The notes beneath the pieces were generated by a model. The model was given only the letters and a program-made list of their open reading frames with translations. It searched no databases and was not told the origin of the DNA. A DNA stretch of 35,348 bases from Vulcanimicrobiota bacterium. Its GTDB lineage: Bacteria; Vulcanimicrobiota; Vulcanimicrobiia; Vulcanimicrobiales; Vulcanimicrobiaceae. Positions within the stretch are counted from its first letter, which is position 1. Every line of letters starts with the position of its first letter. The translations under genes were made by a program, and so were the position numbers. Location: positions 1 to 35,348 of the forward strand of contig JAFAXS010000147.1 of assembly GCA_019240755.1 (NCBI GenBank). The letters run 5' to 3'. This document shows, piece by piece, positions 1 through 8,872 of the stretch.

Positions 1-116
1 CCCGCGAAGCCGTGATAGACCATCGAACCTAGCCCCAGCGCAATCACGGCGTACGAGATCCATGAAATGATCCGGAACCAGCCGACGATGTTCCAGTTCA
101 GGCGACGAAACAGCAT
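1..116 (-). CDS. secF: Protein-export membrane protein SecF, N-terminal fragment (cut by window edge)
   Basis: Only the first 38 or so codons lie in the window. They start at ATG 116 and read MLFRRLNWNIVGWFRIISW followed by a hydrophobic first membrane segment, the usual opening of SecF. SecF works with SecD and YajC as an accessory of the SecYEG channel, using the proton motive force to pull exported proteins across the membrane. The start lies 3 bases after the secD stop, so secD and secF are one transcription unit. The identification rests on the N-terminal pattern and the position directly after secD. Confidence 0.9.
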   Translation of the reverse strand, partial: MLFRRLNWNIVGWFRIISWISYAVIALGLGSMVYHGFA

Positions 117-119
117 GCG

Positions 120-1490
120 TTACGCCTCCGCCGCCGCCGTTTTCGCAAAAATTCCGACGTCGTCGCGCTTGACGCCGTAGAACTCCGGCGCGGTCAGAAT
201 CTCGTTGTCCACCAGCACGTCCACGAAGAAGCGCGTGATGAAGACGGCGGTGACGAGCGACACGACGGTGCCCCAGAAGAGCGTGAAGGCGAAGCCTTTC
301 ACCGTTCCGGTGCCCAGCATATACAGCACGCCGGCGCCCACGATCGTCGTGAAGTGACTGTCGAAGACCGCAGAGAACGCGCGCTGGAATCCGACGCGCA
401 CCGAGGCGCGCATCGTCTTGCCGTTCCAGAGCTCTTCCTTGATGCGCTCGAAGATCAGGACGTTCGCGTCCACGGCCATGCCGATCGAGAGGACGAAACC
501 GGCGATGCCCGGCAGCGTGAGGGTCGCGTGCGAGAGAGCGAGGATCGCCATCATCACGAGCACGTAGATCGCGAGCGCGAGGTCGGCCAGAAAGCCGGGC
601 AGCCGATAGACGACGATCATGAAGATCAGCACGAGCGCCAGACCTAACCCCGCGGCGCGCATGGACTGCACGAGGTCGACCTTGCCGAGCGTCGGACCGA
701 TCGTCTCTTTCTCGACGATCTTCACGCTCACGGGCAACGCACCGGCGTTGAGCTCGTTGGCGAGCGTCACGGTGTCCTCTTCGGTGAACGCGCCGGTGAT
801 CTGCCCGTTATCGTAGATCGGACTCTGAATGATCGGTGCCGAGAGGTAGTGATGATCCAAGAAGATACCAAGCGGCTTTTGTAAATTCGAGGCCGTCAAC
901 TTGCCGAACTTCGCCGGGTCCTTCGTTTGAAAGAGGATGTTCGGGCGGCCGCCCTGATCGTAACTCGCCTGCGCCGACTTGAGGTCCTTGCCCGAATAGA
1001 CGACGTTGCCGCTGAGCGCATAGGCCGTCTCCGCGACGTATTTCTCCGCGGCGGCCTTCTCTTTCGACGGAACGTTCGGGTTCTTGAGGGTCGCGAGTGC
1101 GGCCTCGGCTTTCTGCATCACGTCGAACGGCACGATCTTGTACTGCAGGACGGCGACCTGCTTGAGCACCTGCTCGGCCTGATCCGGATTCTTCACGGCG
1201 GGCAGCTCGACCAAGATCCGATCCGTTCCGACGTTGCTGATCGACGGCTCCGCGACGCCTAGGCCGTTGATTCGGCGGTCGATCACTTCGCGGGTCTGCG
1301 CCTGCACCTGCGAGGTGATCTGGGGCACCTCTTCCGTTGGGTAGAGCTGGAGCAACAGCCGCGCGCCGCCCTGCAGGTCGAGACCGAGGTGGATCTTCGT
1401 TTGCACGGGCAAAATCGCCCAGATCGAGACCGCGCAAATCGCGACGATGACCAGCGCTTTAAAGGGCGCCCGCAGAATTTTCCAGTTCAT
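120..1490 (-). CDS. secD: Protein translocase subunit SecD
   Basis: 456 aa. SecD is an inner-membrane subunit that assists late steps of Sec-dependent export. An N-terminal membrane segment (about residues 12-28) is followed by the family motif LGLDLQGGARLLLQL (about 36-50), a large periplasmic P1 domain, and five further membrane helices from about residue 275. The helix segment GIAGFVLSIGMAVDANVLIFERI is the classic SecD/SecF signature. The length matches single-gene SecD of Gram-positive-like bacteria. The gene starts 15 bases after the symporter stop and runs directly into secF, so it may be co-transcribed with the flagellar-type cluster upstream. Confidence 0.96.
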   Translation of the reverse strand: MNWKILRAPFKALVIVAICAVSIWAILPVQTKIHLGLDLQGGARLLLQLYPTEEVPQITSQVQAQTREVIDRRINGLGVAEPSISNVGTDRILVELPAVKNPDQAEQVLKQVAVLQYKIVPFDVMQKAEAALATLKNPNVPSKEKAAAEKYVAETAYALSGNVVYSGKDLKSAQASYDQGGRPNILFQTKDPAKFGKLTASNLQKPLGIFLDHHYLSAPIIQSPIYDNGQITGAFTEEDTVTLANELNAGALPVSVKIVEKETIGPTLGKVDLVQSMRAAGLGLALVLIFMIVVYRLPGFLADLALAIYVLVMMAILALSHATLTLPGIAGFVLSIGMAVDANVLIFERIKEELWNGKTMRASVRVGFQRAFSAVFDSHFTTIVGAGVLYMLGTGTVKGFAFTLFWGTVVSLVTAVFITRFFVDVLVDNEILTAPEFYGVKRDDVGIFAKTAAAEA

Positions 1491-1505
1491 TGGAGTCGAG
1501 CCAGC

Positions 1506-3302
1506 TTAGCTTTTGACGGGGGCCGGGCCTGCCGTCGGGCGCCACGCCCGCCGCCCGATCGCCAGCAAGCCATAGCATGCCGCCAAGCTCACGGCGCTCC
1601 AGATAACGCCTTGAGCGACGCGGCCGTAGACGAATCCGCCTGCGCCGAAGAGCGCGCCGTAGACGGCCGCGAGCCCCAGGATCCAACCGGCGAAGGCCAG
1701 CGTCAGCGAATCCTCCGACGCCGGTAATCCGCTCGCGCGAGCGACGCGGCGCCAGCCCGGGCCGGCCGGACGCACCTTCGCGTAAAACGCGCGCAACGTA
1801 ACGGCATCGACGGGAGGCGTCGCAAACGTGACGGCGATCCACACGACCGTCGTTACGCCGATCGTCACGAGCAGCGTCGTGACGCTGTCGGCGGCGTGGC
1901 CGCTCTTCGCGGCGATGAGAAAGCCCAGCGACACCGCGAACGATGCGCACATCGCGCTCACCTCGCTCCACGCGTTGATGCGCCACCAGAACCAGCGCAA
2001 AAGGTAGATGAGCCCGGTTCCCGCGCCGATCGAGAGCAGCAGGTTGAAGGCGTTTTTCGCGTTGTCGAGCAGCAGAGTCAGCACGATTCCCAACGCCATC
2101 AACAGCGCGGTGACAACCCGCCCCATCAACACGAGCTCGCGCTGGCTCGACTGCGGTCGAATGAATCGCTGGTAGAGGTCGTGCACGAGGTACGACGTGC
2201 CCCAGTTCAGATGCGTCTCGATCGTCGAGCGATACGCCGCGAAGATGCCGGCTACCATGAAGCCCGCAAAACCCGCGGGCAGAAAGACGAGCATCGCCGG
2301 ATACGCGATGTCGTTGCCGAGCAGGCTCGGCGAGAGATGCGGAAAGCGCAGCTGGATGTCATGCAGCGACGGATAGACGATCGTGGAGGCCAGCGCCACG
2401 ACGATCCACGGCCACGGCCGTAGCGCGTAGTGCATCACTTGAAAGGCGAACGTGCCGAAGAGCGCGTCCGATTCGGTGCGCGCCGCGAGCATCCGTTGCG
2501 CGACGTAGCTGCCGCCGCCGGGCTCGGCTCCCGGATACCAGACCGACCACCACAACACCGTGAGCGGAATCACGAAGATTCCGAGCGCCGTCTTCGGGTC
2601 GGCGAAGTTCGGCAGGATCGAGAGGATCGTCGCGTCGTGTGCCCGCACGTGCGCCACGAGCCCGTGCAGGCCGCCGACGCCGGGCGCGTGGACCGCGAAA
2701 TAGGCGGCGGCGAACGCAGACGTCATCGTGATGCAAAACTGGATCATGTCGGTCACCATCACGCCCCACAGCCCGGCGGTGGCGGCGAAAATGATCGGCA
2801 CGGCGACGCAGATCGCGAGCGTCTCGGCGCGCGGCCACCCGAAGAGAATGCCGGCGATCTTCACCAGTGCCAAGTTGACCGTCGCGATGATCCAACAGTT
2901 GAAGAACAGCCCGAGGTAGATCGCGCGAAAGCCTCGCACGAACGACGCGGCACGGCCGCTATAGCGCAGCTCGTAAAACTCCAGATCGGTCAGCACGCCG
3001 CTGCGCCGCCATAAGCGCGCGAAGAAAAAGACCGTCGCCATGCCCGTGAGCAGAAACGACCACCACACCCAGTTCTCCGCGACGCCGCCGTCGCGCACGA
3101 GATTGGTGACGAGGTTCGGCGTGTCGGTGGAAAACGTTGTGGCGACGAGCGAGATGCCGATCAGCCACCATGGCGCCTGACGCCCTGCCGCGAAGAACTC
3201 CGCGATGTTGCGCCCGGCGCGGCGCGCGAGAACGATCGCCGGAACGAAGCTGATGCCCAATGAAACGACGACGATGACCCAATCGAGCGCCGTCAATTTC
3301 AT
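1506..3302 (-). CDS. Sodium:solute symporter (SSS family)
   Basis: 598 aa, about 13 hydrophobic segments. The N-terminal pattern (first helix, RAGRNIAEFFAAGRQAPWWL, then the STDTPNLVTNL stretch) is typical of the SSS/SSF family of Na+-coupled transporters for sugars, amino acids or carboxylates. The substrate cannot be read from sequence. Its ATG (3302-3300) overlaps the TGA of the upstream inserted gene in an ATGA arrangement. The same arrangement occurs at the flhA stop 572 bases upstream, which suggests the symporter once directly followed flhA. There is no obvious functional link to the flagellar genes. Confidence 0.9.
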   Translation of the reverse strand: MKLTALDWVIVVVSLGISFVPAIVLARRAGRNIAEFFAAGRQAPWWLIGISLVATTFSTDTPNLVTNLVRDGGVAENWVWWSFLLTGMATVFFFARLWRRSGVLTDLEFYELRYSGRAASFVRGFRAIYLGLFFNCWIIATVNLALVKIAGILFGWPRAETLAICVAVPIIFAATAGLWGVMVTDMIQFCITMTSAFAAAYFAVHAPGVGGLHGLVAHVRAHDATILSILPNFADPKTALGIFVIPLTVLWWSVWYPGAEPGGGSYVAQRMLAARTESDALFGTFAFQVMHYALRPWPWIVVALASTIVYPSLHDIQLRFPHLSPSLLGNDIAYPAMLVFLPAGFAGFMVAGIFAAYRSTIETHLNWGTSYLVHDLYQRFIRPQSSQRELVLMGRVVTALLMALGIVLTLLLDNAKNAFNLLLSIGAGTGLIYLLRWFWWRINAWSEVSAMCASFAVSLGFLIAAKSGHAADSVTTLLVTIGVTTVVWIAVTFATPPVDAVTLRAFYAKVRPAGPGWRRVARASGLPASEDSLTLAFAGWILGLAAVYGALFGAGGFVYGRVAQGVIWSAVSLAACYGLLAIGRRAWRPTAGPAPVKS

Positions 3303-3357
3303 GCAGGCAGCGCGTTCGGTTTGACTTCCTCGATGACCTCGGCGGGCGTGAACGCGA
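3299..3357. repeat. 59-bp direct repeat, copy A (duplicated flhA 3' end)
   Basis: Positions 3299-3357 match 3871-3929 with only three differences (3326, 3349, 3352). Copy A encodes the C-terminus of the unknown secreted protein. It carries the stop codon that overlaps the start of the symporter gene. Confidence 0.9.
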
Positions 3358-3874
3358 CAGCTTTATGCGGTGGAGACGGCATCGGCGTCAACTGCCAGGA
3401 TACGACTTGCACTGCAAACGACACGCACCTAACGTAATAGTTGTTGTAGCTAATGGCAGCGCACGCATGAAGGTGGTAGAGACCCGGAGCCGTCTGAGGT
3501 TGCACAGTGAACCATTCCGTTGCGATGCCTCGACCGTGGGTAACCGTCGGCGCAAAGCCGCCTTGGAAGCCACTTGGAACCGGCCCCGTCGTCCAGTTGG
3601 TCGTAGCACTAGGCGGGCACGTTGCTTGCGGGTGCGACTGATGGTATGTCTCGCAAGTCCAATCTAAATACATGGTAGCGCTCTGCGAGAGCAGCAGATG
3701 TCTGTCGCCGCTGAATCGAAATGTAGGACTCATCCCCGAACCAGGGTCTGCGTCGGGACTCATAGGTCCGTACGTCGATTGCGTTTGAGCTTCGTGTTCC
3801 GCGAGACCCGTTGAGTAACCGCTCGAGAACGCGATAGCGACGAACAATACCGCCGCCCCCAAACAGCGCATCAT
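3299..3874 (-). CDS. Unknown secreted protein on a short insert between flhA and the symporter gene
   Basis: 191 aa, not recognised. The first ~25 residues (MMRCLGAAVLFVAIAFSSG, ending near GLA) look like a signal peptide. The mature part has four Cys in two pairs (CETYHQSHPQATC; CAAISYNNYYVRC), suggesting disulphides outside the cytoplasm, and is rich in Thr, Pro and aromatic residues. The last ~15 residues (AEVIEEVKPNALPA) are identical to the C-terminus of FlhA because the 3' end of flhA is duplicated here. The gene body is visibly poorer in GC than its neighbours: about 48-57% in two 60-base lines I counted, against nearly 80% in one flhA line. Its ATG overlaps the flhA stop, and its TGA overlaps the symporter start. 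A longer open frame continues upstream inside flhA, but that part is antiframe shadow. Confidence 0.65.
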   Translation of the reverse strand: MMRCLGAAVLFVAIAFSSGYSTGLAEHEAQTQSTYGPMSPDADPGSGMSPTFRFSGDRHLLLSQSATMYLDWTCETYHQSHPQATCPPSATTNWTTGPVPSGFQGGFAPTVTHGRGIATEWFTVQPQTAPGLYHLHACAAISYNNYYVRCVSFAVQVVSWQLTPMPSPPHKAVAFTPAEVIEEVKPNALPA

Positions 3875-3929
3875 GCAGGCAGCGCGTTCGGTTTGACCTC
3901 CTCGATGACCTCGGCGGGCGAGAGCGCGA
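3871..3929. repeat. 59-bp direct repeat, copy B (native flhA 3' end)
   Basis: This is the C-terminal coding end of flhA. It reads on without a break into the FlhA domain, so copy B is taken as the original and copy A as the duplicate. The two copies bound a 572-bp unit. Confidence 0.9.
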
Positions 3930-5922
3930 TCTCGCTCGGCAACTCGCCGAACGCAAAGACGTTGACCCGCAGTCCCGAACGCAGCAAGAAATCCGACAGC
4001 ACGGGGCGCAACGCCGCCGTGCAGACGACCGCCGCTCGATCGCGGGGCGTGCGCGACGCATATGCGGCAATTTGCGCGCGCAACGCGACAGCCGTCGCCG
4101 GCTCCGGCCCCGCGGCGCCGTACGGACACCACGCGGCGACGAGCTCGCGTTCGAAGGCGGCGTCGAAGACTATCGGCTCGAGCGATGGAGTGCCGCGCCG
4201 GCGCAACAGGTCGGCGATGACGGCGCGGCGGGCCGCTTCCGCCAGCTCGCGCGGGTCGGTCGTGTTCGCTTCGAGCATCGCTTCCAGAACGGCTATCGGA
4301 TCGCGCGGCCACGCGCCTTCGCGCAAGAGCAATGCGAACGCGCGGTGCAGCGCGGCAAAGGGCAGTCCCTCGCCGCCGACCTCCTTCACCAGCGCCGGAA
4401 CGCTCGCGCGCAAGTGTTCCAGTAGAGTTTGCAACTCTTGCCGTCCCACGAGTTGCGCCGCGTGCGCGCGCGCGACCTCGGCGAGGTGCGACCCTAGAAC
4501 CGAGATCGGATCGAAGACGAGCGCGCCGGCGTTGCCGGCGTTCTCGCGCATCTCGGTAGGGATCCACGCCGCGGGCAGACCGTAAACGGGTTCTGCCTCA
4601 ATCGTAACGTGCAACCGCTCGAGCACCGCGGCATCCGCCACGGCCAGAAAACGCTCCAGCTGCAGTCGTCCCGTGCCGACTAAACGATCGCGCACGCGGA
4701 TTCCGTAGCTTCGCGGATCGCGCGTGAGATCGTCGCGCAAGCGCACGCCGGGCAACACGACGCCGATGTCGGCGGCCAGCGCGCGCCGCACCTCGCCGAT
4801 TCGGTCGAGCAGCGCATCGCAGAGCGGCGACGCGAGCAGCGGCGCCAAGTCGGCGCCGATCTCGATGGCCACCGCGTCTACGCCGACCAGACTCAGTGCG
4901 AGCTCGGGGCGGCGCATCGCATTGCGCTTCGCGCGCTCGCGCGTCGCCAGCGCATCGCTCTCGCCGCGCGCGCGGTTGCGGTGCGCGAGCTGGGCGAGCG
5001 CAAATGCGCTGCCGGCCAGCACGAGAAAGAGCGGGCGCGGCAGCGCCGGTACGAACGCGAGCACTGCCAGCAAGCCGCCGGCGCTGCGCAAGACGTCGGG
5101 TCGCGCAAACAGCTGCGCCGCGAGGTCGGCGCCGAGCGCGCCATCCGAGGCGACGCGCGTCACCATCATTCCCATCGCCGTCGAGATCAGAAACGCGGGC
5201 AGCGTCGTGACCAACGCGTTGCCGATCGAGAGCAGCGCGAACGTATTGAGCGCGTCCAGCGGCGACATGCCGCGATAGCCCATGCCAACGACGATGCCGC
5301 CCATCAGGTTGAGCGCGACGATCACCAACGCGGCAATGGCGTCGCCTTTGATGAACTTGCCGGCGCCGTCCATCGCGCCGTAGAAGTCGGCTTCGCGCTG
5401 AACCGCCTCGCGCTTGCGACGCGCGCCCTCGGCGTCGAGCGCTCCGGCGTGAACGTCGGCATCGATCGCCATCTGCTTGCCCGGCATCGCGTCGAGTGTG
5501 AAGCGCGCCGCCACTTCGGCGACGCGCTGCGAACCGCTCGCAATCACGACGAACTGTATCGTAATCAAAATCGCAAAGACGATCAGGCCGACGACCAGAT
5601 TCCCGTGGACGACGAACGCGCCGAACGCGGGAATGATGCTCCCGACGGCGCCGGGCGTTGCGCCGTCGGTGAGGATCAGCCGCGTCGCCGATACGTCGAG
5701 CGCGAGGCGAAAGAGCGTCGCAACCAAGAGCGCCGGAGCGAAGGCGGAGAACTCCAGCGGGTCCTCGACGGTCACCGACAGCAGCAATACCAACGCCGAG
5801 CCGAAGACGTTGATACCGAGCAATAGATCGAGCAACGGCGGCGGCAACGGCACGATCAAGATCGCGACGATCGCCAGCAACAGACCGGCGAAGGCGTAGA
5901 CCGCGCGGCGGTGGCCGTTCAC
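3871..5922 (-). CDS. flhA: Flagellar/type III export gate protein FlhA
   Basis: 683 aa, full length for the family. FlhA forms the nonameric gate under the export pore and couples the proton motive force to secretion. The N-terminal half has about eight membrane helices with the signatures PLEFSAFAPALLVATLFRL (about 58-76) and the FHIPEP loop READFYGAMDGAGKFIKGDA. The C-terminal cytoplasmic domain binds export substrates and chaperones. The ATG overlaps the flhB stop by 4 bases. It is the last clearly flagellar gene of the cluster. Its final 59 bases are duplicated 572 bases downstream. Confidence 0.97.
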   Translation of the reverse strand: MNGHRRAVYAFAGLLLAIVAILIVPLPPPLLDLLLGINVFGSALVLLLSVTVEDPLEFSAFAPALLVATLFRLALDVSATRLILTDGATPGAVGSIIPAFGAFVVHGNLVVGLIVFAILITIQFVVIASGSQRVAEVAARFTLDAMPGKQMAIDADVHAGALDAEGARRKREAVQREADFYGAMDGAGKFIKGDAIAALVIVALNLMGGIVVGMGYRGMSPLDALNTFALLSIGNALVTTLPAFLISTAMGMMVTRVASDGALGADLAAQLFARPDVLRSAGGLLAVLAFVPALPRPLFLVLAGSAFALAQLAHRNRARGESDALATRERAKRNAMRRPELALSLVGVDAVAIEIGADLAPLLASPLCDALLDRIGEVRRALAADIGVVLPGVRLRDDLTRDPRSYGIRVRDRLVGTGRLQLERFLAVADAAVLERLHVTIEAEPVYGLPAAWIPTEMRENAGNAGALVFDPISVLGSHLAEVARAHAAQLVGRQELQTLLEHLRASVPALVKEVGGEGLPFAALHRAFALLLREGAWPRDPIAVLEAMLEANTTDPRELAEAARRAVIADLLRRRGTPSLEPIVFDAAFERELVAAWCPYGAAGPEPATAVALRAQIAAYASRTPRDRAAVVCTAALRPVLSDFLLRSGLRVNVFAFGELPSEIALSPAEVIEEVKPNALPA

Positions 5923-6923
5923 GCGCGCGTCCCGATGCGGCCGAGAGCGACCACGACTTCCGCGACCGCGACGTAGTGTGCCACGGGAATCGGTTGTCCC
6001 GCGCGAACGTCACGATAGAGCGCGCGCGCCAGCGCAGCGCTTTCGACCACTGGGATCCCGTGGCGCGCGGCCGCGGCGCGGACTTCGAGCGCGAATGCGT
6101 CGAGCGCACGGATCAGTACGCGTGGAACGGGAACGTCCGGCGGTCGATACTCCAGCGCGACCGCGACGTGGCGCGGATTGGCGACGACGAAGGCCGCCGC
6201 TTTGATCCGTTGCAGCCCGCCGCGCAGCAACGCTCGGTGCAGCGCGCGACGCCGTCCGCGCGTCGCGGCATCGCCCTCTTCCTCTTTAACCTCGCGGCGG
6301 CGTTCGTCGAAGCTCATGCGCAGCTTGCGCAACCACGCGCCGCGCGAGGCCGCGTATTCCGCCGCCGAGAAGAGCAGGCCGACCCCGACGCAGACGCCGG
6401 CGATCGCCTGCGACGACTTCCACGCATGCGCCGCGACCGCGGCGACGGACTGCGCGTTCATCATGGCCGCGGCGCCCATTGCGGCGACGGGCAGAATCGC
6501 AGCCGTCGCGCAGCCGAACGCGATCACCGCCCGCAGGCCGCCGTCGAGCGTCTCGCGCGAGCAGAGCCGACGCAATCCTTGCGCGGGATCCAGCCGCTCG
6601 AACTTCGCCGTAACGGCGATCAGTGCAAAGCCGCCGCTCTGCGCCGCAGCGGCGAACACGCTGCCGGCCGCGGCGCACCCGATGCACGCGATCGTCAAGA
6701 CGACGACCAGCCACATCGAGGAGGGCGCGCTGAGGTGCGCGGCGGCAGCGGCGACGTCGCGGTGCGCGAGGCCAGCGACCTGCGGCGAGACCGCGGCGAC
6801 CGCCAGCACCGCCAGTGCGAACGACAGATTGGCCGTCAGCTGACTCGAACGCGCGACGTCGCCCTCGCGTCGCGCCTTGCGAATGCGATGCGGCGTCGCC
6901 TCGAGCGGTTTCTCTTCCGGCAC
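5919..6923 (-). CDS. flhB: Flagellar/type III export switch protein FlhB
   Basis: 334 aa from a GTG start at 6923. The N-terminus EEKPLEATPHRIRKARREGDV is the family opening, followed by four membrane segments. The cytoplasmic autocleavage motif, normally NPTH, reads NPRH at residues 249-252. Asn and Pro, the residues flanking the cleaved bond, are kept, so self-cleavage and substrate switching remain possible. The Thr to Arg change is unusual. FlhB controls the change from rod/hook-type to late substrates. The gene lies between fliR (12-base gap) and flhA (overlap). Confidence 0.95.
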   Translation of the reverse strand: MPEEKPLEATPHRIRKARREGDVARSSQLTANLSFALAVLAVAAVSPQVAGLAHRDVAAAAAHLSAPSSMWLVVVLTIACIGCAAAGSVFAAAAQSGGFALIAVTAKFERLDPAQGLRRLCSRETLDGGLRAVIAFGCATAAILPVAAMGAAAMMNAQSVAAVAAHAWKSSQAIAGVCVGVGLLFSAAEYAASRGAWLRKLRMSFDERRREVKEEEGDAATRGRRRALHRALLRGGLQRIKAAAFVVANPRHVAVALEYRPPDVPVPRVLIRALDAFALEVRAAAARHGIPVVESAALARALYRDVRAGQPIPVAHYVAVAEVVVALGRIGTRA

Positions 6924-6935
6924 GCGCGCGTCGCT

Positions 6936-7643
6936 TTAGGGCACGAGGTCGAGCGCGACCGGCGCGCGCATGCGCACTGCGATCGCCGGCACCGTCAGCG
7001 CGGTAACGATCAAGGCCGCCGCAAACGCGAGCGGAAATGCCAGCGTCACGCTACCGAAGCGAGGCACGACGCGCGCAAGCGCTCCGACCGCCACCTGTAC
7101 GACGAAGGCGACACCGATTGCAGGAGCCGCTATCTCTGCCGCAATCGCGACGAACGATGAAAAGAAGGTCGCGGCAAACGTCCCCCACTGTGCGGGAGTC
7201 ACGATCGCGCCGGATGGAATGCGCGCGAAACTTTGGGCGAAGTTCAGCAGCACGATGCGATACGCGCCCGACAGAAAGAATGCGCCGGTGAATGCCAGCG
7301 ACCACACCCGGCCAAAGCCGCTCGGCGCGACGAGCACGACGCTCGGCGCGATCGCCCTGACGCCGACGTAATCGTCCACCGCTCGTCCGCCCGCATACGC
7401 GGCGTCGTACAGGAGCGCGGCCGCCATGCCGAGCGCGCTGCCGATCGAAAACTCGAACGCCATAGCGGCGATCGCCGCCGCACCGTCAACTGTAGTACTG
7501 GCAACTCCCGAGTGCGTCAGGGCCATCGCCAACGCGGCCGCGAACCCCGCGCGCAGCGGCACGGGGATGCTCGGATGCGAAAATCCCGGCGCGCGAAACA
7601 CGAATCCGGCGCAGCGCGCGAAGACGAGCAACCATGCTACCAT
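6936..7643 (-). CDS. fliR: Flagellar/type III export gate protein FliR
   Basis: 235 aa with about six hydrophobic segments. It opens MVAWLLVFARCAGFVFRAP and has PVPLRAGFAAALAMAL near residue 28, matching the FliR/SctT family. FliR joins FliP and FliQ in the helical export-gate complex within the MS ring. The ATG overlaps the fliQ stop by 7 bases. Length is slightly below the usual ~255 aa. Confidence 0.93.
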   Translation of the reverse strand: MVAWLLVFARCAGFVFRAPGFSHPSIPVPLRAGFAAALAMALTHSGVASTTVDGAAAIAAMAFEFSIGSALGMAAALLYDAAYAGGRAVDDYVGVRAIAPSVVLVAPSGFGRVWSLAFTGAFFLSGAYRIVLLNFAQSFARIPSGAIVTPAQWGTFAATFFSSFVAIAAEIAAPAIGVAFVVQVAVGALARVVPRFGSVTLAFPLAFAAALIVTALTVPAIAVRMRAPVALDLVP

Positions 7644-7906
7644 CGCGCCGTCAACGGCGCGATGGCGGTCAACGCGCGATCGAAGAGCGTGGCCAGCAAA
7701 TGCATCGCCGTCCTACCTAACAGCGCGACCATGGCCCCGACGGTGATGACCTTGGGCAGCAGCGTCAGCGTCTGCTCCTGCACCTGTGTTGCGGCTTGCA
7801 CGACGGCGACGACCGTACCGACCAGCGCCGCCGCCGCGAGCACCGGCAACGCTACGATCGCCGTCGTGACCAACGCGTCGTGAAGCAGAGCATCGAGCGC
7901 ATCCAC
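7637..7906 (-). CDS. fliQ: Flagellar/type III export gate protein FliQ
   Basis: 89 aa with two membrane helices, the standard FliQ/SctS size. The pattern LVGTVVAVVQAATQVQEQTL matches the conserved GxxxxxxQxxTxxxExTL region. The start is a GTG at 7906. It follows metF by 34 bases rather than fliP directly, which is atypical. FliQ packs around FliP/FliR to seal the export pore. Confidence 0.93.
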   Translation of the reverse strand: MDALDALLHDALVTTAIVALPVLAAAALVGTVVAVVQAATQVQEQTLTLLPKVITVGAMVALLGRTAMHLLATLFDRALTAIAPLTARW

Positions 7907-7940
7907 GCGTCGAGCGTACGCGTTCGCCGTTACGGCGATG

Positions 7941-8840
7941 TTAGCGGGATGTTGTTGAGAAGGCGGGGCGCCAGGCGCTGGCGGCGAGCAGCGCCGACAC
8001 GATGGCGCGCGTGGCCGGCGACCGGTTCAGCGTGTAAAAGTGGATTCCCGGAACGCCGGCGTGGAGCAGTTCCAACGCCTGCATCGAGGCAAACGCCACG
8101 CCGAGGTCCTCCACCGATTTCGTGTCGTCTTTGCGCGCCTCCATTTCGACGCGCAGCTTCGGCGGAATCGTCGCGCCGCACATCGCGACGAAGCGCTGGA
8201 TTTGCCCGAAGTTGGTGATCGGCATCAGGCCGGGAAGGATCGGCAAATCGATGCCGGCCGCCTGCGCGCGTCGCGTGAACCGGAGAAAGCGTTCGTTATC
8301 GAAGAACAGCTGTGAAACGAGGAAGTCGGCGCCGGCGTCGGCCTTCATTTTCAAATAAGCGAGATCGTCGTCGAACGTCGCGGCCTCCGGATGCTTCTCC
8401 GGATAACACGCCGCTCCGATGCAAAAATCGTAGTTGCGGCGCAACATGGCGATTAGCTCGTTCGCGTGCGCGTAGCCGCCGGGCGACGCAACGAAAGGAG
8501 CCCCCGCGGGGGGATCGCCGCGCAGCGCCAGGACGTTTTCGATTCCGCTGCGCGCCAGGTCGTCGAAGAGCCCTCGCAACTCGGAGCGATCCGAGCCGAT
8601 GCAGGTGACGTGCGCCACGACGGTCAGGCCGATCTCTTGCTGAATCTGCTTAGCGAGGGCGACGGTACGCGTACGCGTCGATCCTCCCGCTCCGTACGTG
8701 ATCGACACGAAGGAGGGGCGCAGCGGCGCGAGCGCCGCGATGGCCGCAAAGAGTTGACGGGAGCCCGCGTCATCCCTCGGTGGAAAGAATTCGAACGAAA
8801 AAAATGGGCGCTGCGTGGCCAGCGCCGTGCTGATGCGCAT
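7941..8840 (-). CDS. metF: 5,10-methylenetetrahydrofolate reductase
   Basis: 299 aa, the family's usual length. It reduces methylene-THF to methyl-THF with FAD, supplying the methyl group for methionine synthesis. Diagnostic stretches are FFSFEFFPPRDDA (about 13-25, with the catalytic-type Glu), SITYGAGGSTRTRT, NVLALRGDPP and DFLVSQLFFDN. It sits inside the flagellar export operon, between fliP (32-base gap) and fliQ (34-base gap), on the same strand. No connection to secretion is known to me. I have no sign that it is defective. Confidence 0.97.
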   Translation of the reverse strand: MRISTALATQRPFFSFEFFPPRDDAGSRQLFAAIAALAPLRPSFVSITYGAGGSTRTRTVALAKQIQQEIGLTVVAHVTCIGSDRSELRGLFDDLARSGIENVLALRGDPPAGAPFVASPGGYAHANELIAMLRRNYDFCIGAACYPEKHPEAATFDDDLAYLKMKADAGADFLVSQLFFDNERFLRFTRRAQAAGIDLPILPGLMPITNFGQIQRFVAMCGATIPPKLRVEMEARKDDTKSVEDLGVAFASMQALELLHAGVPGIHFYTLNRSPATRAIVSALLAASAWRPAFSTTSR

Positions 8841-8872
8841 GCTACATTCGTGCCTTCATGTCGGCTGCTGCC

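Noticed and set aside
3875-4567. Upstream half of a 422-aa open frame ending with the secreted insert protein
   Set aside because: It overlaps flhA in another frame, is Arg-rich and low in complexity as expected for a GC-rich shadow, and a signal peptide starts only at 3874.
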